DNA of 14,730 nucleotides from Haladaptatiplasma sp964454575 (GTDB lineage: Archaea; Thermoplasmatota; Thermoplasmata; Halarchaeoplasmatales; Halarchaeoplasmataceae): positions 1 through 14,730 of the forward strand of contig CAYVTG010000046.1 in NCBI GenBank assembly GCA_964454575.1, given 5' to 3'. Position numbers and translations under genes: made by a program. The notes beneath the pieces are model-generated. The model had not been told where the DNA came from, ran no database searches, and was given only the letters and a program-made list of their open reading frames with translations. Below, one piece after another: positions 1-6,889 of this stretch. Position 1 is the first letter of the stretch, and each line of letters begins with the position of its first letter.

Positions 1-81
1 GAGGTTCTTCTCCCTTCTCAATAGAGGGGTGACATATCTCTCTAGGTTGTACATACAGAGCACTTTGTTTATGGGACAAAA

Positions 82-134
82 CACATTTATACTTTGATTA
101 ATATTGCTTTTCATCTCAAAAATTGATAGAGGGA
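82..134 (+). promoter_or_regulatory. Promoter and ribosome site of the membrane protein gene
   Basis: A TATA-like TTTATACTT lies at 86-94, preceded by an A-rich stretch that could serve as the TFB recognition element. Initiation about 25 bp downstream would give a leader of roughly 20 nt. AGAGGGA at 128-134 then sits 4 nt before the ATG at 139. The rest of 1-81 shows no gene or clear signal. The assignment rests on sequence pattern only. Confidence 0.45.
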
Positions 135-138
135 AATA

Positions 139-1134
139 ATGCGAATATTTCTAGATTACCTAAAACATGAGATAAAAAAGAACAAAGTTCCATATATTAT
201 ACTTCTAGTCATTTTAATATCTACACTCGGAAGTTTAGTTATTTCGATCCATAATTTTCACTGCTTGGCTTGTTGGTTTGTAACGTTCGGTTTTATTATA
301 ATAATTTTCCTGATTATATATCAAAGATATAGATCCATCAGTTGGGAAGAGATGAATAAAAGTTTCGCCCATAGGTTAAAGGATGATTTGGGAGCGTTTA
401 TCGTTTTTTCTATCATTATATTGCTAGTGCTATTGTACGGGATCACAAGTAAAATCCCGATGATTTATATGTTATTCCTTATCTCACTGATAGCTTTTTT
501 GATATTATCTGCCTTCACGATAAGATATGGTTTAATAAATATCAAATATTACAAAATCAAAAAAAACAGACGGAAATACATAGGTTCTATAATCGTAGTC
601 ATCCTGATTCTGATGGGTGCTGTTTTTGCAATATATATTGAAGCTGACTACATCTTTTCACCTGAAGGTGAACAGATATATTATATTGAAATAACGCAAA
701 ATACCTCTGCGGAATACGAGATCATCCTACCAAACCTGGTTCATAGACGCAAAGAAAATGTTACTCTAGATCCAGATGAATATAAGATATTGAACGGTGA
801 AGCTAAAATAGAGCGAATAGATGAAGGTAGATTCTTAAAGATCGAATCAACATCTCTTAACCTGACAATTCAGTTTAAACTAGAAACGTATTTCATGCAT
901 AAGAGGGATTTGATATGGGATTATCAATGGGACCTGATCAAAAAGTATGAAGGTGATCGTTATATGAACATAACTTATAATTCATCGAATAACCAGGAGT
1001 GTCTTCTTACCTTGGAATGGACAGATAATATGAGTCCATTTTTTGGAGGCCATTGGTACAGCCTTCAGATTGAGGAAAGATTAACTGATGGGGTTAACAA
1101 GGTTTATCCTAACATTTCTAAAGACATAGTTTGA
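139..1134 (+). CDS. Unrecognised five-helix membrane protein with extracytoplasmic tail
   Basis: I do not recognise a family for this 331-residue protein. Five hydrophobic segments are visible at about residues 18-37, 45-62, 86-103, 107-130 and 147-170, separated by short K/R-rich loops. After the fifth helix come about 160 polar residues that look beta-rich and carry seven N-x-S/T sequons (for example NTS, NVT, NLT, NIT, NSS), so this part probably lies outside the cell and is N-glycosylated. The basic N-terminus (YLKHEIKKNK) and an odd number of helices fit an inside N-terminus and an outside tail. The start is supported by AGAGGGA just upstream. The gene stands alone, is clearly more AT-rich than everything right of 1700, and could be recently acquired or fast-evolving. 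The coding call is firm; no function is proposed. Confidence 0.8.
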   Translation: MRIFLDYLKHEIKKNKVPYIILLVILISTLGSLVISIHNFHCLACWFVTFGFIIIIFLIIYQRYRSISWEEMNKSFAHRLKDDLGAFIVFSIIILLVLLYGITSKIPMIYMLFLISLIAFLILSAFTIRYGLINIKYYKIKKNRRKYIGSIIVVILILMGAVFAIYIEADYIFSPEGEQIYYIEITQNTSAEYEIILPNLVHRRKENVTLDPDEYKILNGEAKIERIDEGRFLKIESTSLNLTIQFKLETYFMHKRDLIWDYQWDLIKKYEGDRYMNITYNSSNNQECLLTLEWTDNMSPFFGGHWYSLQIEERLTDGVNKVYPNISKDIV

Positions 1135-1194
1135 AAATGGAGGATATTTCATATAATGGGCTGGATTATGATGTGAAGTTTTCGTTTGGAGGGA

Positions 1195-1320
1195 AAGCGT
1201 TCGGGCGGAACGGAAACCCGTAGCACATATACTGTTAGCTATACGTTCCGAACATCGGCGGAGCGAGGGTTTTCACTCGTTGAATCTAGGTTCGTTGTTA
1301 AAGATGAAAACTCCGTAGAG
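1195..1320. other. Structured island, possible small RNA or relic
   Basis: Within AT-rich DNA this stretch is conspicuously GC-richer and holds nested inverted repeats. CGGAACG (1206-1212) pairs with CGTTCCG (1244-1250), and inside that loop TAGC (1221-1224) pairs with GCTA (1238-1241). CGAG (1264-1267) pairs with CTCG (1276-1279), and GTTTTCA (1269-1275) with TGAAAAC (1305-1311); the last two are mutually exclusive. In AT-rich archaea structured RNAs often appear as GC-rich islands, but there is no recognisable box C/D, box H/ACA or riboswitch core. A decayed insertion remnant or termination region is equally possible. The inverted repeats are directly visible; the function is not. Confidence 0.2.
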
Positions 1321-1663
1321 ATGTGTGTTTGATGATTTTATTTATTATACCGTCTCCAAGTTTGTTCAAAATAAGCATTTACCCTCGTTTTAAATCTTAA
1401 ATATACCAAAATAGAAAATATAAAACTTCCTCCTATAAGCCATAATTGTGGAGATCATAAAACATTAGATATATTATCAATAAACCAATGGTTATGATAT
1501 AAACTAAAAACAAAATGTTATACACACCCTTCCAATTTTTTTAAGGAAATTTTTGTGTTTTGCCACCATATATGTCATCCTTTTAAACAAATATGAGTTT
1601 ATATTTTTTATGGTTTTTAGTGCTTCTGAATGAAAATTTTCCTCTACGTAGAAGAAACCATTG

Positions 1664-1680
1664 CAAAAACGATTAATATC
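1664..1680 (+). promoter_or_regulatory. Likely leaderless promoter of lpdA
   Basis: An A-rich stretch followed by GATTAATATC (1671-1680) is placed so that initiation about 25 bp downstream would fall almost on the ATG at 1706. There is no ribosome-site sequence before that ATG. Together these fit a leaderless transcript, which is common in archaea. The same GATTAATAT string also occurs at 96-104 upstream of the first gene. Confidence 0.35.
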
Positions 1681-1705
1681 TCATCTCGGTTAAGCTATCG
1701 ATAAC

Positions 1706-3046
1706 ATGAGTGAACGGATAATAGTCATCGGAAGCGGGCCCGGAGGGTACAAGAGTGCTGTGATAGGTGCTAAAAGGGGTTTTAACGTCACGCTGGTCGA
1801 AAAGGATACCATCGGTGGTGTGTGTACCAACACCGGCTGTATACCCTCAAAAGCGCTGTTATCGGCTGCCGAATTGGTCGATTCGATTAAGGGAGCCGGC
1901 CGTAAAGGGATCGATGTTACACTTGACCAGATCAACTTTTCCAAAGTGATGAAAAACAAAGACCGGGCGGTGAAGATCTCCCGAAAGGGTGTGGAGAAAG
2001 AATTGAGTGACAGCGGTGTTGAAATCATAGAAGGCGAAGCAAAACTCACCGGAAGCAAAGAAGTTGAGGTTAACGGAGAAACTCTGGAAGCGGAGCACAT
2101 GATCATCGCTACGGGCTCTCAGCCGGTAGTGCTTCCTTTTTTAGAGGTTGACGAAGAGGATATTCTCACCAACAAGGGTGCACTTACCCTGGATAATATC
2201 CCGGGATCCATGCTGGTCATCGGCGGAGGCTACGTCGGTGTTGAGATGGCATTTTTCTATTCTTCCATGGGGACATCCGTGACGGTTGTGGAGTTGATGG
2301 AAAGCTTACTGCCGGGGATGGATAGTTCGCTGGGGAAAGAAGCCGAGAGTCTGCTGAAGCGTAAAGGGGTCGATATCATAACGCAAGCTAAGGTATCTTC
2401 GGTACACGGTAAAAAACCGTTCAAAGCGGTCATCGAAGGGGACAAAAACGAAGAGTTAGAATTCGAAAAGATACTGTGTTCCGTTGGCCGCAAACCATCG
2501 CCACCGGAGATGGATTTAGACATAATTTCAGAAAACGGAAGCGTAGTAACCGACGACTATATGCGAACTCCAGTAGAAGGTGTATACGCAGTCGGTGACG
2601 TTACCGGTAAGGGCATGTTGGCACATACTGCATACAAACATGCAGAAATCGTGATCGATACCATAGGGGGTAAAAACAACAAAGGGTTCTCAGACCACCT
2701 CATACCTGCAGGAATATTCACCCATCCTGAGATAGCCAGTGTTGGTCTATCTGAAGAGGGGGCAAAAGAGAGATACGATGATATCCGAACTGCATCGTTT
2801 CCTATATCCGCACTGGGCAGAGGTTATTCCACAGGGGAAAGAGCCGGTCTGGCAAAACTCGTTTGTAAAGGTGATGAAGTGATCGGTATGCATCTGGTAT
2901 GCCCGGGTGCTACGGATATAATAATGGAAGGTACTATCGCCATGGAAAAAGGTCTAACGGTGAAAGATATTTTAGATACTATCCATCCGCATCCTACATA
3001 TTCAGAGGCGATAAAAGAGGCTGCAGAGAAGTTGGATGATAGTTAA
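1706..3046 (+). CDS. lpdA: Dihydrolipoamide dehydrogenase (E3)
   Basis: This is a complete 446-residue FAD- and NAD-dependent disulfide oxidoreductase. It reoxidises the dihydrolipoyl group of the glycine cleavage H protein or of 2-oxoacid dehydrogenase complexes in the cytoplasm. The FAD site is GSGPGG (residues 9-14) with the ribose-binding E32. The redox-active pair is C40/C45 in GGVCTNTGCIPSK. A second Rossmann loop, GGGYVGVE, binds NAD, and AVGDVTG is the second FAD motif. The dimer-interface catalytic pair is H429 and E434 in HPHPTYSE. Length and motif order are typical of true lipoamide dehydrogenases rather than glutathione or mercuric reductases. No E1, E2 or H-protein gene is adjacent, so the partner complex cannot be read from context. 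The stop overlaps the stop of the convergent next gene by 4 bp. The ATG has no ribosome site, which fits leaderless translation. Confidence 0.95.
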   Translation: MSERIIVIGSGPGGYKSAVIGAKRGFNVTLVEKDTIGGVCTNTGCIPSKALLSAAELVDSIKGAGRKGIDVTLDQINFSKVMKNKDRAVKISRKGVEKELSDSGVEIIEGEAKLTGSKEVEVNGETLEAEHMIIATGSQPVVLPFLEVDEEDILTNKGALTLDNIPGSMLVIGGGYVGVEMAFFYSSMGTSVTVVELMESLLPGMDSSLGKEAESLLKRKGVDIITQAKVSSVHGKKPFKAVIEGDKNEELEFEKILCSVGRKPSPPEMDLDIISENGSVVTDDYMRTPVEGVYAVGDVTGKGMLAHTAYKHAEIVIDTIGGKNNKGFSDHLIPAGIFTHPEIASVGLSEEGAKERYDDIRTASFPISALGRGYSTGERAGLAKLVCKGDEVIGMHLVCPGATDIIMEGTIAMEKGLTVKDILDTIHPHPTYSEAIKEAAEKLDDS

Positions 3047-6000
3047 CGCGCTATCTGTGAACCCTGGTGTTCCAGCTTGATCAGAGCCTGTGATTTATTC
3101 ATGCTGGCATCTCTGTAATTGGAATTTATTTCGAGAGCTTTGTCGTAGCAGTCGAGTGCTTTGGAATAATCGCCCGAACGATAGAGTGCGTTACCCAAGT
3201 TGTTCCATGATATCTCATATTTAGGATCGGTATTCAATGCATGTTTAAAACTTGTGATAGCTTTATTTTGATCTCCCATCCTACTGTAAGCTGTACCAAG
3301 ATTGTTCCAAGCACATACATTATCGGGATTGGATCTCAGGACATCTTTGAAGGTTTCAACGGCTTCTTGGTATTGACCCATACTGCACAGTGCGAGCCCT
3401 TTACTGTAGAGTGGTGATGTATCTGTATCGATGTCTTTTTTATTCTTTCCAGATACCATGTTTGCCTTCTCTAAATTGATGAGCGCATCTTCGTAGTCGC
3501 CCAATACAAGATGTTTATGACCGATCTTCATGTTCTCGTAGGCTTGAGTGTCACCACTGACTTGTCTGTACCAGCTCAATGTGCCTCCAAATACTAGAAT
3601 ACCGCCTAAACCCATGGACATGATGATGGGGTATCCCAGGTCTCCATAAGATGTAATATCGGATATCAGAGAACTGCTGAGAACTATGAACATGAGTAAT
3701 ATTCCAAAGAACCACAACATATAGTAACGATATTCCGGATGTATCTTGAAGTCCAGGATCCAGAAAATTCCAAGAGCGATGCCCAGCATACCTGCGTTCG
3801 CGATAAGCGGTAGAGATAGATTTAAGAAACATATATTCAAAGGAACGAAGGCTGCAATACCTAGAGCTAGAGAGTAGCCGATCAATCCATACGATGATTC
3901 ATTCAAATATTTTTGTCTTAGAAGTATGAGTGTGAACAAACCGATGCCCATGAAGATACCTACGAGTGCCAAACCGATGATCATAAGATATCTGAGACCG
4001 TAATCGCCGTAAGAATACATGGAGATGCCGCCAAAGGCAAGAAGAGATATACCGGAAACAGGTACTTCATATTCCTTTATTTTGTCAAGTGTTCCTTTCA
4101 CCATACTAGGAGGTTGATGTCGCTCCGGTTTTGAAGTGGCCTTGATCTTTCCTGTTTCGTTCATCACTTCATCTATCCAATCAACATCAACTTTGTCATA
4201 ACGGGGTTTCGAAACCGTTAACTGTTCAGTTGTAGAGATTGTTTCTTCCTCTTTGTTTATCGTTTCTAAGAATGAATGATCGCAAACTCCACAAACATCG
4301 CTATCGGTATCTACATACGAATCACAAGATGGGCATCGCACCCATTCATCTTCCTCATGTATCTCTGGCTTTTCAGATGTTGTATCGCTCGGATATTCTT
4401 CAGCTACATCTTTGCTTATCTCATCTAGTACAGCACCAACATCAAAATCCTCTAGGCCATCATCGTCTTCGTATGCAACGGCGGGGGATGTGTCTGAAAG
4501 ATTGTTAAGGATCTCTGTAAGATCTTCATCTTCTTCCACCTCTGTAAGATCATCGTCTAAATGAAGTTCTTTCTCAACTAATTCATCTATAATATCGGGT
4601 TCAGATGCAGATACATCAACCACGTCTTCTTCAACTTTGACTTCATCGGCAGCGTCGTCGATATCGAGTTCCTTTTCTACTAGTTCATCGATGATTTCCG
4701 ATCCATCGATTTGGAATTCACTATCAAACTCTTCGTCTGGGACCTCGTCTTGACTTTCGATGAGTTTCGTGATCGAGTCCAATTCCTCAAAATCTTGATC
4801 GTCAAGTTGGGATAGTAGATCATCGATGTCCTCGTCGTCATCTTCGAATTCTACTTCGATTTCATCTTCGATTTCATCTTCGATCTGCGAAATATCTTCG
4901 TCTGTTATTTCATCTAAACCAAAATAAAACTCTGCACCCTGAATTTCCTCCTTTGGCTCATCGGTGATCTGGGTTTGACATACTGGACATTTAGCTGCGT
5001 CCTGTACTACAAGTGCACCGCAGACGTCACAGAAGGAGATATTGTCATCTTTCGTTTTTTCAGTTAATTTTAAACCTTTGTAATCTCCAAAGAATGCTGA
5101 TATTATGTCTTCTGTGTTATCCTCTGCTTCATCAATGGATTCCTCTTTTATCTTTCTTCTGGCTAAATCCAGGTCGCTCCCGCATATAGAGCAAGCTTTC
5201 TGCTCACCCCCAACGATCGCACCACATGCATCGCACATATACAGTGTATCGTCTGAGTACATACCCCCTTCGATATCCTCGTCGATTTCGATGTCGGGCA
5301 TCTCAGAAGACAGACTACCACAGATGGGACACCTATCGGTACCTTCTCTACGGAAGGCTCCGCAAACAGAACATACGTTAACACCCTGTTCCGACTCTGA
5401 GGCCTCTTGGTCTCCCAATTCGCTTATCCCTAGGGCCTTAAGCATCGTGTCCGTTACTCTGGACATGTCTTCTTCGTGTGTATCGATCTCGGGTTCGACC
5501 TCTACTTCAGGTGAATCTTCAAATTCGTGTCCGCACAACGAACAAATGCTTTCCTTCTCTTCACATATGCGTCCGCAGTTACCACACAATTTGATGTCTC
5601 CGCCAAGGGATAGTGCCTTTATGGTGTCTGCGGAAATACCGTACTCACTCTCAAGAGCACTTTCTATCTCTCTATCAAGTTCTTTAAGATCCGAGTCATC
5701 TACCTCTAAGGTATCTATCACCCAATTATCTTCAATATCTGAATCGTCTACCTTTCCTAATTCTATATCGTCGGTCAGCCAATCCTCTTCTAGATCCGTA
5801 CTATCTTCTTCAGATTCCTTTAATAGAAGATCAGCTTCAATGTCTATTTCATCAACGTCAAGTTCATCTAAAGATAATTCTTGGTCTATATACGACTCGT
5901 CGATTTCGTCTAAAGATAATTCTTGGTCTATATACGACTCGTCGATTTCGTCTAAAGACAATTCTTCTTCGGCTTCAGACGATGGAGATTCAGGTTCGAT

Positions 6001-6819
6001 TTCTTTTTCGGATTCTTTTATGAGATCGTCGATTATATCGTCTGCAAGTTCCTCACGAGGTGATGCTTGTTGCACCTCATCTTCAGAAAATGAAAAACCA
6101 CACAGGGTACATACATCAGATGAAGCACTGACGAAAGAACCACAGTTAGTACATAGATAGAGACCTCCTTCATCGTCCTCAGTTTCTTCTAACGTTGTCT
6201 CATCTCTCTCGATCAATGATCCGTCTATAAAGTCATCGTTCAAATCTTCTAATTCTTCATCGTCTTCGATAGCTGCATTACAGTAAGGACATCTGATATT
6301 GTTATCGGATATGAAAGAACCACAATTTCCGCATAGATAGAGCGAACCCTCCTCTTCATCAAGGTTTTCAGGTTTCTCTTCCACATATTCTTCTTCATCT
6401 ATTTCATCCTCGACCTCATCGTCGAAGTCGTCGTCCATCTTCGTACCGCAGTTGTAACAGGTAGATGCCATCTTCCCCACAAAGGCACCACATTCACCGC
6501 AGAGGTAAAGCCCTCCTTCATCCTTCTTCGAACCCTCGATAGCCTCCATTATCTCTTTTGCCGTCGATTCTCCTATGCCTTCAACTTTAAGAAAACTGTT
6601 GAGGTCGGCGTTTTCAAGTTCATCTAGTGAGGTTATGCCGGAATCGACTATTTTTTTGGCCTTATAGCTACCGACTCCGGAGATATGCTGTAGTGCTTTT
6701 AGTATACTTTTATCCTGTGGATCCATCACCTCAAGTGAGCTGCCGCATATCTTGCAGCGGGTTCTATCATGCGGGTTTTTCTGTCCGCATATAGGGCACA
6801 CCAAGGATTCTTCATTCAA
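3043..6819 (-). CDS. Large membrane protein: nine zinc ribbons, HhH, acidic linkers, TPRs
   Basis: The protein has 1,258 residues. Nine CxxC...CxxC zinc-ribbon units are visible at about residues 8-25, 107-124, 163-182, 222-241, 410-428, 482-500, 527-545, 595-613 and 826-843. Residues 39-94 form two helix-hairpin-helix motifs (ISGVGSYKAKKI and VEGIGESTAKEI), a non-specific DNA-binding fold. Long D/E-rich linkers join the ribbons, including an exact 14-residue duplication near 290-318. Five or six membrane helices follow (about 918-1080), then four to five TPR repeats (about 1090-1250; WNNLGTAYSRMGD and WNNLGNALYRSGD are typical). An even helix count would leave both ends in the cytoplasm. The start is TTG at 6819: GGGGTG lies 7 nt upstream, and the nearby ATG is out of frame. 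I infer a membrane scaffold for protein assembly, perhaps near DNA. I know of no named family with this whole architecture. Confidence 0.85.
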   Translation of the reverse strand: MNEESLVCPICGQKNPHDRTRCKICGSSLEVMDPQDKSILKALQHISGVGSYKAKKIVDSGITSLDELENADLNSFLKVEGIGESTAKEIMEAIEGSKKDEGGLYLCGECGAFVGKMASTCYNCGTKMDDDFDDEVEDEIDEEEYVEEKPENLDEEEGSLYLCGNCGSFISDNNIRCPYCNAAIEDDEELEDLNDDFIDGSLIERDETTLEETEDDEGGLYLCTNCGSFVSASSDVCTLCGFSFSEDEVQQASPREELADDIIDDLIKESEKEIEPESPSSEAEEELSLDEIDESYIDQELSLDEIDESYIDQELSLDELDVDEIDIEADLLLKESEEDSTDLEEDWLTDDIELGKVDDSDIEDNWVIDTLEVDDSDLKELDREIESALESEYGISADTIKALSLGGDIKLCGNCGRICEEKESICSLCGHEFEDSPEVEVEPEIDTHEEDMSRVTDTMLKALGISELGDQEASESEQGVNVCSVCGAFRREGTDRCPICGSLSSEMPDIEIDEDIEGGMYSDDTLYMCDACGAIVGGEQKACSICGSDLDLARRKIKEESIDEAEDNTEDIISAFFGDYKGLKLTEKTKDDNISFCDVCGALVVQDAAKCPVCQTQITDEPKEEIQGAEFYFGLDEITDEDISQIEDEIEDEIEVEFEDDDEDIDDLLSQLDDQDFEELDSITKLIESQDEVPDEEFDSEFQIDGSEIIDELVEKELDIDDAADEVKVEEDVVDVSASEPDIIDELVEKELHLDDDLTEVEEDEDLTEILNNLSDTSPAVAYEDDDGLEDFDVGAVLDEISKDVAEEYPSDTTSEKPEIHEEDEWVRCPSCDSYVDTDSDVCGVCDHSFLETINKEEETISTTEQLTVSKPRYDKVDVDWIDEVMNETGKIKATSKPERHQPPSMVKGTLDKIKEYEVPVSGISLLAFGGISMYSYGDYGLRYLMIIGLALVGIFMGIGLFTLILLRQKYLNESSYGLIGYSLALGIAAFVPLNICFLNLSLPLIANAGMLGIALGIFWILDFKIHPEYRYYMLWFFGILLMFIVLSSSLISDITSYGDLGYPIIMSMGLGGILVFGGTLSWYRQVSGDTQAYENMKIGHKHLVLGDYEDALINLEKANMVSGKNKKDIDTDTSPLYSKGLALCSMGQYQEAVETFKDVLRSNPDNVCAWNNLGTAYSRMGDQNKAITSFKHALNTDPKYEISWNNLGNALYRSGDYSKALDCYDKALEINSNYRDASMNKSQALIKLEHQGSQIAR
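5867..5950 (-). repeat. Exact 42-bp tandem duplication in the acidic linker
   Basis: Two identical 42-bp units (5867-5908 and 5909-5950) lie head to tail, and the first 15 bases of a third, slightly diverged unit follow. They encode ELSLDEIDESYIDQ twice in frame. The lack of any difference, even at third codon positions, points to a recent slippage or unequal-exchange event in a linker that tolerates length change. Confidence 0.9.
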
Positions 6820-6826
6820 ATTCCAG

Positions 6827-6873
6827 CACCCCTTTTTATTATGAAAGTGCTCCCAGCGGTATATTTATTTTTT
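6827..6873 (-). promoter_or_regulatory. Promoter and ribosome site of the zinc-ribbon/TPR gene
   Basis: Read on the minus strand, an A/T box (AAAAAATAAATAT, 6873-6861) lies about 42-54 bp before the TTG start. Initiation near 6840 would give a short leader carrying GGGGTG (6832-6827) 7 nt before TTG. The 70-bp gap after the giant gene therefore seems to contain a separate promoter. No U-rich terminator is seen in the minus-strand transcript here, so read-through from upstream is also possible. Confidence 0.45.
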
Positions 6874-6889
6874 GTAGTCACCACTAGAT

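Larger units (their letters stand above)
1135..1705. other. 570-bp AT-rich intergenic region without a convincing gene
   Basis: No open frame of believable length or composition is present on either strand. The first part (about 1190-1320) is GC-richer and contains several inverted repeats, listed separately. From about 1330 to 1660 the sequence is very AT-rich with many stops in all frames and no tRNA-like or repeat structure that I can recognise. The last 40 bp hold the likely promoter of the dihydrolipoamide dehydrogenase gene. Confidence 0.5.

Noticed and set aside
1137..1223. 28-codon open frame (MEDISYNGLDYD...) directly after the first membrane protein gene
   Set aside because: It has no ribosome site, is very short, and its end lies in the inverted-repeat island. 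It could be a relic of a longer C-terminus, but nothing supports it.
1690..2106. 138-residue open frame opposite lpdA
   Set aside because: It overlaps the FAD-binding and redox-active region of a clear enzyme gene and has no recognisable content.
5105..6160. 351-residue serine-rich open frame opposite the zinc-ribbon gene
   Set aside because: It is the antisense shadow of the D/E-rich linkers (GAT/GAA codons read as serine on the other strand), with no ribosome site and low-complexity content.
6840..6889. Terminator between the giant gene and the zinc-ribbon gene
   Set aside because: The T-run is on the plus strand, so the minus-strand transcript carries A residues here; it fits a TATA-like box better than a U-rich terminator.
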